From Neobacillus mesonae (lineage in GTDB: Bacteria; Bacillota; Bacilli; Bacillales; Cytobacillaceae), in assembly GCF_023715155.1 (NCBI RefSeq), contig NZ_JAMBNQ010000007.1, positions 89,591-153,590 on the forward strand: DNA of 64,000 nt, read 5' to 3'. The translations under genes were made by a program, and so were the position numbers. The notes below the pieces were generated by a model. That model was not told the DNA's origin and made no database searches. It worked only from the letters and a program-made list of their open reading frames with translations. Shown here piece by piece: positions 9,401 to 18,691 of this stretch (within the stretch, counting starts at the first letter, position 1; each line of letters begins with the position of its first letter).

Positions 9401-9802
9401 ATGAGTGAATCTATTTCACAATTTGCTTATATTGCGATCGCAGTAAAAAATCTAGAAAAGGCAGCAAGCTTTTTTGCCGATACATTTGGAGGCGTTATTC
9501 ATAAATATGGTGGAGTAGAATCAGAAGGCTACAAAGACGTTTTCGTGAAAATTGGAAACTTTAATTTATATTTGATGGAACCTTTAAAAGAGGACAGCGT
9601 AATTGGACGATATATAGCCAAACATGGGGAAGGAATCCATCATATTTGCTTTAAATATGAAGATTACCATAAAGCAGTAGCTGGTTTAAAAGAGAAGGAT
9701 TTACAAATTTTAGAGCGAAACGGAGACTTTTCGTTTGTGCATCCAAAAGATGCATTTGGCGTATTAATAGAACTTGCCCCAGTACCAAATAGTCCACAGT
9801 AA
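9401..9802 (+). CDS. VOC-family protein, methylmalonyl-CoA epimerase-like
   Basis: A 133-residue vicinal-oxygen-chelate protein with the two beta-alpha-beta-beta-beta halves of methylmalonyl-CoA epimerases. GIHHICFKYED, FVHPKDAFGVLIEL match that family, including the last Glu ligand. The first metal ligand is normally His in an H-I-A-I-A-V strand; here the strand reads AYIAIAV, with Tyr10 in that place. Either the metal site is altered or the protein does another reaction. ATG follows AGGAGGAG. It lies between the binding-protein and permease genes of the importer. Confidence 0.8.
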   Translation: MSESISQFAYIAIAVKNLEKAASFFADTFGGVIHKYGGVESEGYKDVFVKIGNFNLYLMEPLKEDSVIGRYIAKHGEGIHHICFKYEDYHKAVAGLKEKDLQILERNGDFSFVHPKDAFGVLIELAPVPNSPQ

Positions 9803-9835
9803 TGAATTATTTATTTAGAGGTAGGTGTAATCACT

Positions 9836-10744
9836 ATGCTTGAAAGCATTATTCTAGAGGGAATTGTAATTGGCATTGGGTATGCGTTGGTTGCAATTGG
9901 TATTTCAATTACATTGCATGTGCTGGATATTGTTAATTTTTCGCATGGAGAACTCTACATGTTGGGTGGATTCTTCACCTTTTTTATTATGCAATGGTTG
10001 AACCTGCCTTATGTTTTTGCTGGAATACTTGCGGTAATCTTAACCTCATTGGCTGCTTGGCTCATTCTAGGAAGTATAAGCAAAGTTATTTCCACCGACC
10101 GCATGAACACCCTATTAGCAACGTTTGCCATCAGTTTAATGGTGAGTAATGCTGTTAACGTAATGCTGCAGGGCAAATCTGGGACAATAGCAACCCCATT
10201 TGTTAAACCTATAATCGTTGGCTCAATGTTTATTCCGGGACAAAGGGCGGTATTACTTATAGTTGGACTAATTACAATTGTTACAATTTGGATTTGGCTC
10301 CGGAAAAGTTTTATGGGAAAGAAAATTCGTGCTGTGGCTGAAAATAGCGATGGGGCCCAAATTATTGGGATCGCCACTAATAGAATCTATCGATTTGTAT
10401 TTATTGGCGGTGGAGCCGTTGCAGGTTTAGCGGGTGTTTTACTCTCTCCGATTACACAGGTTACCGCAGATATGGGACTAAGTACTTTAATCAAAGGTTT
10501 TGTGGTACTCGTAATTGGCGGTACTGGCAATATATTTGGGGCTGCAATAGGCGGACTCTCTCTTGGTATCATTGAGTCCTTAGGTGCTGCTTATATTAAT
10601 AGTGCCTGGAAAGATGTTTTCGGGTATGCGTTACTAATTATTGTTCTTTTGATTCAGCCTTCAACTATTCTTTATTTTGTACGCAGGAAGTTATCAGGGA
10701 TGAGGAATTCAGATAAAAAGGCAGTAAAGGGGGGGACAATATGA
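9836..10744 (+). CDS. ABC importer permease, LivH-type
   Basis: A 302-residue integral membrane subunit of a branched-chain-amino-acid-type importer. It shows about eight hydrophobic helices and the family motifs VNFSHGELYMLGGF near the N-terminus and IGIATNRIYRFVFIGGGAVAGLAGVL, the loop that docks on the ATPase. ATG follows AGGTAGGTG. Its end overlaps the next permease gene by four bases (ATGA), so the two are translated together. Forms the channel with the LivM-type partner. Confidence 0.92.
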   Translation: MLESIILEGIVIGIGYALVAIGISITLHVLDIVNFSHGELYMLGGFFTFFIMQWLNLPYVFAGILAVILTSLAAWLILGSISKVISTDRMNTLLATFAISLMVSNAVNVMLQGKSGTIATPFVKPIIVGSMFIPGQRAVLLIVGLITIVTIWIWLRKSFMGKKIRAVAENSDGAQIIGIATNRIYRFVFIGGGAVAGLAGVLLSPITQVTADMGLSTLIKGFVVLVIGGTGNIFGAAIGGLSLGIIESLGAAYINSAWKDVFGYALLIIVLLIQPSTILYFVRRKLSGMRNSDKKAVKGGTI

Positions 10745-11721
10745 AGAAAATATATTATTTACTAGCAGTCCTGATATTTCTTCTTTTCCCCTTCGTAACG
10801 ACATCCCCATACCTTCAATCATTAATGATATTAACAGGAATTTTTGCCTTACTTGCCTTTGGATTGGACTTAATGTTTGGATATACCGGAGTTGTTTCCT
10901 TTGGTCATGCGGCGTTTTTTGCTATAGGGGCTTATATAACAGGTATCCTAACAGAGCGGATGGAATGGTCACTGGCAGCAACAATTCCATTTGTTATTAT
11001 AGGTTCAACTATTTGCGGGCTTTTGATTGGTTTAGCTACGATCCGTATTGGAGGAATATATTTTTCCTTGGCCTCCTTAGGGTTTGCTGAAATTATTAGA
11101 TTAGTAGCATTGAATTGGTCTGAACTAACACATGGACCTATGGGATTGGTGTTGAATCCGGAAAAACTTCGACTGATTGGGTCTATTCCATTAAAAGGCG
11201 AGATGGCGTTTTATTATCTAGTTTTGATTACGGTCCTTATTACGATTTATTTTGTGTACCGTATGCGGAAAAGCTGGATTGGCCGGGCACTAATGTCTAT
11301 TCGTGATAACGAGCCTCTTGCTTCCTCAATTGGCATAAGTCCTGTACTTTATAAAGTTATTATCATTTCAGCAGGAGGAGGGATTGCTTCAATTGCGGGT
11401 TCTTATTATGGTTATTACTACGGATTAATCACTCCTATGGTTTCGGGTGTACACTATACAACTATCGCCCTTCTTGCAGTAATGGTAGGAGGCCGTGGAA
11501 CCCTTGCAGGACCTTTGTTAGGAGCCGCTATCTTCGCATTAGTTCCAGAACTTATTCCAGGAGAGTTCAGCGATTTAATTTTTGGGGCAATCTTACTTAT
11601 TGTTATCCTATTATCACCTAACGGTTTAGCTCCAGTATTAACCCGTACTTTTCTTTCCTTTCGAAAAAAGTTTAATAGGGTTAAGAAAAAAGAAGAAGGG
11701 GAATTAGATGTAGGCACTTAA
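10741..11721 (+). CDS. ABC importer permease, LivM-type
   Basis: A 326-residue second permease of the importer. The LivM signature LDLMFGYTGVVSFGHAAFFAIGAY is present after the first two helices, and RALMSIRDNEPLASSIGI forms the ATPase-contact loop. The C-terminus is a charged Lys/Glu tail. Start ATG overlaps the stop of the LivH-type gene; GGGGGG lies just upstream. Expected to pair with the LivH-type subunit in the membrane. Confidence 0.92.
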   Translation: MKKIYYLLAVLIFLLFPFVTTSPYLQSLMILTGIFALLAFGLDLMFGYTGVVSFGHAAFFAIGAYITGILTERMEWSLAATIPFVIIGSTICGLLIGLATIRIGGIYFSLASLGFAEIIRLVALNWSELTHGPMGLVLNPEKLRLIGSIPLKGEMAFYYLVLITVLITIYFVYRMRKSWIGRALMSIRDNEPLASSIGISPVLYKVIIISAGGGIASIAGSYYGYYYGLITPMVSGVHYTTIALLAVMVGGRGTLAGPLLGAAIFALVPELIPGEFSDLIFGAILLIVILLSPNGLAPVLTRTFLSFRKKFNRVKKKEEGELDVGT

Positions 11722-11742
11722 AAAGGAGGGGGGAATCCGATT

Positions 11743-12522
11743 ATGGCATTATTTGTCGAGGAATTAACAAAGGATTTCGGAGGACTGCGGGCATTAAGCG
11801 GGATATCATTTAGTGTTGAGCCTGGAAAAATTGTAGGTCTTATCGGTACAAATGGTGCAGGAAAGACGACTTGCTTTAATGTGGTTACTGGTTTTTCAAA
11901 ACCAACTTCGGGCAGAGTGATGGTAGATGGAACTGATATAACTGGAAAACCAAGCCATCAATTAGCTCGTAAGGGAGTGATACGGACCTTTCAACAAACG
12001 AGCCTGTTTGGAAAGTTAACTGTTTATGATAATGTTCGTGCAGGTCTGCATCGTCATAGAGGATCTTCCGCGTTGGATGTTCTTTTCAATACGAGAAAAT
12101 ATCGCGAGGATGAAAAGAAGATCAATCAACAAGTGGATAATGTACTTGTGCAGCTCGGTTTGATGGGCAGGTCTGGTATACAGGCAGATGAACTGTCATA
12201 TGGCGAGCAAAAAAGACTGGCAATCGCTGTAGCCTTAATTTCTAAGCCTAAGTATCTTCTTTTAGATGAGCCTGCTGCAGGCTTAAATCCCCAGGAAACA
12301 AGTGAATTATCGTCATCGTTAGCATCTTTAAGAAGTGATCAATTTGGCATTTTACTGGTAGAACATGATATGAAAATGGTAATGGAAATCTGTGATTATA
12401 TCGTAGTCTTAGCATCCGGGAAACTTTTAGCGAAAGGAACACCTGAAGAAATACGTACAAACACTGCTGTAATTGAGGCCTATCTGGGGGGAGGAAAAAA
12501 GGAAAGTGTTAATAGTAGATAA
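11743..12522 (+). CDS. ABC importer ATPase, LivG-type
   Basis: A 259-residue cytoplasmic ATPase. Walker A GTNGAGKT, a LivG-typical LFGKLTVYDNV insertion, signature LSYGEQKRL, Walker B YLLLDEPAAGL and the H-loop VEHDM are all seen. ATG follows AGGAGGGG by a normal gap. Energises the importer together with the LivF-type ATPase, whose start lies inside the end of this gene. Confidence 0.93.
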   Translation: MALFVEELTKDFGGLRALSGISFSVEPGKIVGLIGTNGAGKTTCFNVVTGFSKPTSGRVMVDGTDITGKPSHQLARKGVIRTFQQTSLFGKLTVYDNVRAGLHRHRGSSALDVLFNTRKYREDEKKINQQVDNVLVQLGLMGRSGIQADELSYGEQKRLAIAVALISKPKYLLLDEPAAGLNPQETSELSSSLASLRSDQFGILLVEHDMKMVMEICDYIVVLASGKLLAKGTPEEIRTNTAVIEAYLGGGKKESVNSR

Positions 12523-13225
12523 TATTTCGGTCAATTACGGGAAAATGCCAGCAATTCGTAACCTTTCCTTTTCTGTTCAAGAAGGGGAGTTTATTACGAT
12601 TCTGGGATCCAATGGTGCTGGAAAAACAACAACATTAAAGGCAATTTTAGGTCTGCTTCCATCTCGTACAGGAAAGATTTTATTTAATGATGTCGATGTT
12701 ACCAATATGTCTCCTTCTGAAAGAATACGAATGGGACTGAGCCTGGTGCCTGAAGGCCGTCAAGTGTTTCCAGGACTATCTATTGAGGAAAACTTAGAAC
12801 TTGCTTACTTTGTTTCCCATCCAGGAAAACGAAATCGTAGACATTATAAAGAAATGATGGAAAGAATGTTTACACTCTTTCCTAAGTTGAAAGAAAGGTT
12901 AGTCCAAAATGCCGGCAGTTTAAGCGGAGGAGAACAACAAATGCTTGCGATAGCAAGGGGACTGCTTGCAGAACCAAAACTTCTGATGCTGGATGAACCT
13001 TCTTTAGGTCTTGCCCCGGTAATTATCGATCAAGTTTTTGAAATTTTAAATGAATTAAATAAAGAAGGATTAACCGTCATTATCGTTGAACAGGATGCAC
13101 ATCGTGCACTTGAGGCCTCTCAAAGAGGCTATATTCTCGAAACTGGTACTGTCACTCATGGCGGCAGGAGTAAGGATTTACTTGAAAGTCAAATTGTACA
13201 AAATGCATATCTAGGTCAAACTTAA
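12506..13225 (+). CDS. ABC importer ATPase, LivF-type
   Basis: A 240-residue ATPase that starts at GTG 12506, placed by GGGGGGAGG 7-14 bases ahead and by the family N-terminus VLIVDNISVNYGKM. It overlaps the LivG-type gene by 17 bases, so translation is coupled. Walker A GSNGAGKTT, signature LSGGEQQM and Walker B LLMLDEPSLGLAP (typical of LivF) are intact. Last importer subunit gene of the locus. Confidence 0.93.
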   Translation: MLIVDNISVNYGKMPAIRNLSFSVQEGEFITILGSNGAGKTTTLKAILGLLPSRTGKILFNDVDVTNMSPSERIRMGLSLVPEGRQVFPGLSIEENLELAYFVSHPGKRNRRHYKEMMERMFTLFPKLKERLVQNAGSLSGGEQQMLAIARGLLAEPKLLMLDEPSLGLAPVIIDQVFEILNELNKEGLTVIIVEQDAHRALEASQRGYILETGTVTHGGRSKDLLESQIVQNAYLGQT

Positions 13226-13239
13226 GGGGGAAGGAAACT

Positions 13240-13995
13240 TTGAAACCTTATAGCATGCACAATCAAGTTGCGGTTGTGACAGGAGCAGGAAGAGGAATAG
13301 GGTTTGCTATTTCTCGTACTCTGTTAAACCACGGAGCAAAGGTAGCATTATTGGATTATCACTTACCACAAGTAGAGGAAGTAGCTTTGTTACTGGATAA
13401 AAGCGGAGAAAATGTAATTCCGTTAAAAGTTGACGTTTCGGAACAAAAACAGGTAGAGAATGCCATAGGAAAAATCAAAGAAACCTGGGGACGAATCGAT
13501 GCCATTGTTAATAACGCGGGTGTTCACGAACTAATACCATTACTCGAATTAACTGATTTACAATTTGAAAGAATGCTAGGGATTAATTTACTTGGAACCT
13601 ATCATTGCACTCAAACAGTACTTCCAACAATGGTTTCCCAGGGAGGCGGTTCTGTTGTTGCCATCTCTTCAGTTGCCGGTGTTTTAGGTTCTAAAATAGG
13701 GGCAGCTCATTACTCTGCTTCTAAAGGTGCTATTATTCCATTTATAAGATCCATAGCCAGAGAGATGGGGCCATCTGGAATAAGGGCTAATTGCATTGCT
13801 CCAGGTTTGATTTCTACACCGATGACTGCTGGATTTGGTGAGTTTGAAATAGATGCCTATACAAAAGGGATTCCTCTTGCACGTATTGGAAAACCAGAGG
13901 ACATTGCGGATGCTGCAGTATTTTTATGTTCTAATGCCAGTCGTTATGTTACAGGTCAGGTTTTAAGTGTATGCGGTGGGGCGTTAATGGCTTAA
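13240..13995 (+). CDS. SDR-family oxidoreductase
   Basis: A 251-residue short-chain dehydrogenase with TGAGRGIG, NNAG, a Ser (AISSVAGV) and YSASKGA. The start is a TTG at 13240, 6 bases after AAGGGGGAAGG; the next ATG (13255) has no ribosome site. It is about 50% like its neighbour by eye (shared LLGTYHCTQTVLPTM / IMGVFHCTQAVLPYM and the end VTGQVLSVCGG), so the two arose by duplication. Likely acts on a hydroxyacyl intermediate. Confidence 0.88.
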   Translation: MKPYSMHNQVAVVTGAGRGIGFAISRTLLNHGAKVALLDYHLPQVEEVALLLDKSGENVIPLKVDVSEQKQVENAIGKIKETWGRIDAIVNNAGVHELIPLLELTDLQFERMLGINLLGTYHCTQTVLPTMVSQGGGSVVAISSVAGVLGSKIGAAHYSASKGAIIPFIRSIAREMGPSGIRANCIAPGLISTPMTAGFGEFEIDAYTKGIPLARIGKPEDIADAAVFLCSNASRYVTGQVLSVCGGALMA

Positions 13996-14018
13996 TGTTT
14001 GAGAGGTGGTAATAAAAT

Positions 14019-14774
14019 ATGGACGCTTTTAAGATGGATGGTAAGGTTGCATTAATTACAGGGGCTCGCAGGGGAATCGGTTTAACAATTGCACGAACTT
14101 TTGCAAATAATGGTGCACGATTAGCATTAATAGATTTAAATTCTGGAGAGTTGGAAGAGGCTGCTGAGGAATTGGTCTCCAATGGTGTTGAGGTTCTTGC
14201 TTTACCAGGGGATGTGACGAATAGTGAAGGAATAAAATCAATTACGGAACAGGTAATAAAGAAATGGGGAAAGGCAGATATACTCGTGAATGCCGCGGGA
14301 ATTCATGATCATGTTCAAATTGAATCTCTTACTACAGCTAAATTTAAAAAAATGCTGGATGTTAATATTATGGGAGTTTTTCATTGTACTCAGGCGGTAC
14401 TTCCTTATATGATACAGCAAAAAAGTGGTTCTATCGTTTCAGTTGCCTCTTTAGCAGGACTTCGCGGGCACCCTACAGGTGCATCACATTATGCTGCATC
14501 AAAAGGAGCCGTCATCTCATTTATGAGGTCGGTAGCCAGGGAAATGGGTGAGTATGGTATCCGGGCAAATTGTGTTGCCCCGGGTATGGTAGATACCGCT
14601 ATGATAGAAGGGTATACTAAGGAGGAACGAGAAAATTATGCGCGGAGCATTCCTTTAGGGCGGATAGGTAAACCCGAAGATATTGCAGACGTGATTCATT
14701 TTCTTTCCTCAGATGCCAGCAGTTATGTAACAGGGCAAGTCCTAAATGTCTGTGGTGGTGTCTTAATGGCCTAA
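14019..14774 (+). CDS. SDR-family oxidoreductase (paralogue of the preceding gene)
   Basis: A 251-residue short-chain dehydrogenase with TGARRGIG, NAAG in place of NNAG, VASLAGLRG and YAASKGA. Same length and C-terminal VTGQVLNVCGG as the gene 24 bases upstream. The Arg in the coenzyme loop (TGARRG) may favour NADP(H); this is inference. ATG follows GAGAGGTGG. The pair may form a heteromer or treat two stereoisomers. Confidence 0.88.
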   Translation: MDAFKMDGKVALITGARRGIGLTIARTFANNGARLALIDLNSGELEEAAEELVSNGVEVLALPGDVTNSEGIKSITEQVIKKWGKADILVNAAGIHDHVQIESLTTAKFKKMLDVNIMGVFHCTQAVLPYMIQQKSGSIVSVASLAGLRGHPTGASHYAASKGAVISFMRSVAREMGEYGIRANCVAPGMVDTAMIEGYTKEERENYARSIPLGRIGKPEDIADVIHFLSSDASSYVTGQVLNVCGGVLMA

Positions 14775-14813
14775 AATTATATTCGATGCACAGAATTTGA
14801 ATGGAGGATATTT

Positions 14814-15392
14814 ATGGGTAACAAAACTCGTGATGAAATAGTTAATGCAGCAGTTAACTTGTTTCAAAAAAATGGATATAGGAATACCAGTGTAGATGAG
14901 ATTGTAAAGGAAATTAACAAGACAAAGTATTCATTTTATCGAGTTTTTGATGATAAGGAGGAAATTTTATACATTATCCACGAAAGCATAATTAGTGATC
15001 TACTGTCAGATGGAGAAAGAATTGTGGAAAAGGATATTTCAGTTGAAGAAAAGATTGGTCAATTGATTGGTCTGATAATGAATAACATGCAAAACTACCT
15101 ATCATATGTTACGGTCTTTTTAACAGAAATGCAATCATTAACAGGTGAACGATTGGCTGACGTTGTTGATAAAAGGAATCGTTTCTTCCAAATAGTATAT
15201 AATGTTCTCTCAGAAGGAATAGCGAAAGGTAATTTGCGGGCAGATTTAAATCCGAAAATGTTAACGCTCGCATTGCTTGGAATGTGTAATTGGATGTATA
15301 CCTGGTTTTCACCTGAAGGGGAGTTTGAAGCTGCTGAGATTGGTAAGATGTTTTTGACATTATTTCTTGAAGGGGCTTCGGCAAAGAAATAA
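14814..15392 (+). CDS. TetR-family transcriptional regulator
   Basis: A 192-residue regulator. The N-terminal helix-turn-helix runs DEIVNAAVNLFQKNGYRNTS then VDEIVKEINKTKYSFYRVF; Tyr-x-Phe-Tyr replaces the more usual LYYHF. The rest is the helical ligand-binding domain of the TetR_C type seen in fatty-acid regulators. ATG follows GGAGG. Set between SDR and crotonase genes of the island, it probably represses the island until a CoA-ester or acid binds. Confidence 0.9.
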   Translation: MGNKTRDEIVNAAVNLFQKNGYRNTSVDEIVKEINKTKYSFYRVFDDKEEILYIIHESIISDLLSDGERIVEKDISVEEKIGQLIGLIMNNMQNYLSYVTVFLTEMQSLTGERLADVVDKRNRFFQIVYNVLSEGIAKGNLRADLNPKMLTLALLGMCNWMYTWFSPEGEFEAAEIGKMFLTLFLEGASAKK

Positions 15393-15471
15393 GAGATAAT
15401 TTCTCTAAACAATTCATTGGTCGAATAGTTGTATATGAATAACTAATAATCTTAAATAGGAGTGTTAGTGA

Positions 15472-16269
15472 ATGGAATATACTGGTTACGAACATATAGT
15501 GTTTGAAAGAAAAGAGAATGGTGTTTTGTTTGTAATATTGAATCGTCCAAATGAGTTAAACACGATAAACGAACATCTTCACGAGGAATTATCAAGGGTT
15601 TTTCTTGATATTTCCCGTGATACCAACACAAAAACGGTTGTCCTTACTGGAGAAGGAAAGGTATTTTCTGCTGGAGGGGATATTAAATGGATGAACTCTC
15701 TTAAAGATTCATCCTATAAGATTATTAAAGAAGGAATAGATATTATTAGAAGATTAATAGAGGTACCACAGCCTGTGATTGCCCGGATTAACGGACATGC
15801 GACAGGTCTTGGCGCTACAATTGCACTATACTGTGATATGATAATCGCTTCGGATAGAGCAAAAATTGCAGACCCACATGTTTTGGTCGGGCTGGCTGCA
15901 GGAGATGGAGGGGCTGGAATATGGCCAATGGTTTTAGGTCCAGCCAGAGCAAAACAATACCTATTAACCGGGGACCCTATTAAAGCTGAAGATGCTCTTA
16001 AACTTGGATTAATCAATGAAGTTGTTCCATTTGAGGAACTAGACAGCCGTGTAAATTATTGGGCGGAAAGGCTGTCAAATGGCCCGCAATTGGCGATTCA
16101 ATTAACAAAGAGATCTATTAATCGTCATTTAAGGAAAGTAGTTGATGAAATAGTCGAACCATCTATGCTGTATGAAGCACTTACCTTTTATAGCGAGGAA
16201 CTTAAAGAAGGTGTAAGTTCATTTTTAGAAAAAAGAAGTCCTGACTATAACAAATTCAACATTGAATAG
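15472..16269 (+). CDS. Crotonase-fold protein lacking hydratase glutamates
   Basis: A 265-residue enoyl-CoA hydratase/isomerase superfamily protein. The oxyanion-hole segments FSAGGDIK and NGHATGLGAT are kept. The two catalytic Glu of rat mitochondrial hydratase (E144, E164) fall on T116 and H136 here (DPHVLVG), followed by a distinctive AGDGG. It therefore may not be a simple hydratase; dehalogenase-, hydrolase- or isomerase-like chemistry is possible, with the Asp of AGDGG as a candidate acid/base. ATG follows AGGAGTG. Start of a likely transcript after the TetR gene. Confidence 0.85.
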   Translation: MEYTGYEHIVFERKENGVLFVILNRPNELNTINEHLHEELSRVFLDISRDTNTKTVVLTGEGKVFSAGGDIKWMNSLKDSSYKIIKEGIDIIRRLIEVPQPVIARINGHATGLGATIALYCDMIIASDRAKIADPHVLVGLAAGDGGAGIWPMVLGPARAKQYLLTGDPIKAEDALKLGLINEVVPFEELDSRVNYWAERLSNGPQLAIQLTKRSINRHLRKVVDEIVEPSMLYEALTFYSEELKEGVSSFLEKRSPDYNKFNIE

Positions 16270-16334
16270 AACATATGGATGACCTCATGTAAAAAAGGAG
16301 ATATATCAATATTTTAAACTAGTGAGGAATAATC

Positions 16335-17159
16335 ATGGACTTTGAAACTATTTTATTTAAAAAAGAGGATGGCATCGCTAGAGTAACTATGAATCGACCT
16401 CATGTCAGGAATGCACAAAATGGCCGAATGATTGAAGAAATGGATGAGGCATTTAGGAACGCTGAACATGATCCGGAAGTGAAAGTAATCATTCTTGCCG
16501 GGGCAGGCACATCCTTCTGTTCTGGTCATGATTTAAAACTTTATCCTGTAGAAGACGGTGCACTATACCGTGCTCCCAATGTAGAAGGAAAATGGGAATA
16601 TGAAAGAGAGTACTTCTTTAAAAAAATGTTAAGAACTTGGCGAATGAAGAAACCAGTTATTGCCCAAGTTCAGGGATATTGTTTAGGCGCAGGCTTTGTC
16701 ATCGCAAATATGTGCGATTTAATTGTTGCTTCCGAGGATTCAAAATTTGGCGATCCAGTAGTTAGAATGGGAGCAGCTGCAGTCGAAGTATTTTGCCATC
16801 CATGGGTATTACCGCCGAGAATTGCAAAAGAAATATTATTTACAGGTAATTATATTGAAGCCGGCCGGGCACTGCAATATGGCATGGTTAATAAGGTGGT
16901 TCCCTTAGAGAAATTGGAAACTGAGTCACAAGCAATGGCTGAACATATTGCCAAAATGCCGCCATTTGCAATTGGAATGATTAAACAATCCGTTAACCGG
17001 ACACTTGATATCATGGGATTTTATAATTCGATTAATGCTCACTTTGATACTCACGCGCTTTCACACTGGACGGACGAAACGCTGCACTTATTTGAAGAAA
17101 ATAGAAAAAAAAATAAAAGCATAAAAGACTTTATAAAGGATCGGGATCAAAAATATTAA
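16335..17159 (+). CDS. Crotonase-fold protein lacking hydratase glutamates (second)
   Basis: A 274-residue crotonase superfamily protein. FCSGHDLK and QGYCLGAGFV form the oxyanion hole, but the positions of the two hydratase Glu hold V122 and V142 (GDPVVRMG). A segment VEVFCHPWVLPPRIAKEILFTG has a Glu and a His near the pocket that could serve instead. Not closely like the first crotonase. ATG 16335 is preceded by GTGAGGA. Lies 18 bases before the iron alcohol dehydrogenase gene. Confidence 0.85.
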   Translation: MDFETILFKKEDGIARVTMNRPHVRNAQNGRMIEEMDEAFRNAEHDPEVKVIILAGAGTSFCSGHDLKLYPVEDGALYRAPNVEGKWEYEREYFFKKMLRTWRMKKPVIAQVQGYCLGAGFVIANMCDLIVASEDSKFGDPVVRMGAAAVEVFCHPWVLPPRIAKEILFTGNYIEAGRALQYGMVNKVVPLEKLETESQAMAEHIAKMPPFAIGMIKQSVNRTLDIMGFYNSINAHFDTHALSHWTDETLHLFEENRKKNKSIKDFIKDRDQKY

Positions 17160-17177
17160 GTGAGGAGTGATTGACAG

Positions 17178-18371
17178 GTGGAGAATATTGCAGTGCTCCG
17201 AACACCCCAGACCATTATTTATAGACAAAATTCTTTTAGAATGGTTGGAAAAGAAGCAAATAATCGGGGAAAAAAGGCCCTCATAGTCAGTGATAAAGTT
17301 ATGGAGCAATTGGGGAATATTGAACAGTGCTGTAAATACCTCCGGGAAATGGGGGTAGATAGCAGCATCTACAGCGGGGTAAATACAGAACCCATAGATT
17401 GCTATGTTGATGAGGCAATGGAGATTTTAAAAAGTGAAAAATGTGATCTAGTAATTTCCCTTGGTGGAGGGAGCTGTATTGATACGGCAAAAGCTGTATC
17501 GGTCTTGGCTTCAAATGGCGGTTATATTGGGGATTATATGGGAGGTAAAAAGATAGCCGAAAATAAGCCAATTCCACACATAGCGATTCCTACAACCAGC
17601 GGTACCGGATCAGAGGGGACCGATGTGACTGTCATTACAAACACAAATAGTGATGTCAAAATGATGATTAAACAACCTTTATTTCTGCCTGAAGTGGCAA
17701 TTGTCGATCCTATTTTAACATTATCCTCGCCACCGCAAGTAACTGCTGCGACCGGGGTAGACGCATTAAGTCATGCAATTGAAGCATACATTTCAAAATT
17801 AGCTCATCCCATGACAGACATGCTTGCACTATCAGCCATGAAATTAATTGTGAATAATATTGAAGATGCCTATATTAATGGATCCAACCTTAAAGCCCGT
17901 GAGGCAATGTCTTTAGGCTCCCTGCAGGCAGGTATGGCTTTTTCCAATTCTTCTGTTTGTTTGGTACATGGAATGTCAAGGCCGATTGGAGCATTATTTC
18001 ACATTCCACATGGAATTTCCAATGCCATGTTATTGCCAGCTGTTTTAGAATTTAGCAAGGAGGCTTGTATCGAACGGCTAGCCGACTTGGGAAGAATTTT
18101 TAAGCGAAATAATGATAGTATTTCTAATGACGATGCAGCAGATATAGCTGTAGAATCGGTGAAAAAACTCTGCTTAAACTTGAATATCCCTAATCTTAAA
18201 AATTGGGGAATAGATAAAAAGGATTTTGATCTAGCCATCAGAAAAATGACTAGAGATGCTATTAATAGTGGAAGCCCGTCAAATAATCCAAGAGTTCCAA
18301 CAGAAAAAGAATTAGAAGAACTATATCAAATTTGTTATGATTATCAGTTTACTTCAAAACAAAAAGCATAA
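17178..18371 (+). CDS. Iron-containing alcohol dehydrogenase
   Basis: A 397-residue group III alcohol dehydrogenase, NAD(P)-dependent. GTG start 17178 stands 10 bases after AGGAG. LGGGSCIDTAKA is the nucleotide loop; the metal ligands fall on D195 and H199 (GVDALSHAIEAY), H264 and H278 (HGMSRPIGALFHIPHG). Members include 4-hydroxybutyrate dehydrogenase, 1,3-propanediol and ethanol dehydrogenases. With the dehydratase-like gene at the left of the island, oxidation or formation of a hydroxy acid is plausible, but the substrate is not determined. Confidence 0.9.
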   Translation: MENIAVLRTPQTIIYRQNSFRMVGKEANNRGKKALIVSDKVMEQLGNIEQCCKYLREMGVDSSIYSGVNTEPIDCYVDEAMEILKSEKCDLVISLGGGSCIDTAKAVSVLASNGGYIGDYMGGKKIAENKPIPHIAIPTTSGTGSEGTDVTVITNTNSDVKMMIKQPLFLPEVAIVDPILTLSSPPQVTAATGVDALSHAIEAYISKLAHPMTDMLALSAMKLIVNNIEDAYINGSNLKAREAMSLGSLQAGMAFSNSSVCLVHGMSRPIGALFHIPHGISNAMLLPAVLEFSKEACIERLADLGRIFKRNNDSISNDDAADIAVESVKKLCLNLNIPNLKNWGIDKKDFDLAIRKMTRDAINSGSPSNNPRVPTEKELEELYQICYDYQFTSKQKA

Positions 18372-18691
18372 TATTATGAAAAGTGCACAATAAATTTACG
18401 AAAAATTCTAATAAAGGATCTATATCTAATGGAATTAATTAATAACGTAATAGTGAAATAAACTTGGAAGTAAAATAGTTTTGAAATAAAAGACTTTTTC
18501 ATGAAAGCATATAAATTTATAAACCTGATACCAAAAGATTGGCGGAACCCTTACTAGAGAAATGGAGTTCTTTGTGTTTAAGCAGGTCATTCCTGTAGGT
18601 TTTTTTGAAAATTCCCAAAAATGATATAAGAGTAGAGAACATTTAGAAACTCGAAAATTAGTTACTAATAATTAGTTAGGAGCGTATTAAA
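18372..18691. other. AT-rich gap between dehydrogenase genes
   Basis: 320 bases before the mmsA start. I see no gene and no clear terminator hairpin; a promoter for mmsA is expected but no box is convincing. The AGGAG ribosome site of mmsA lies at the right end. Confidence 0.4.
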
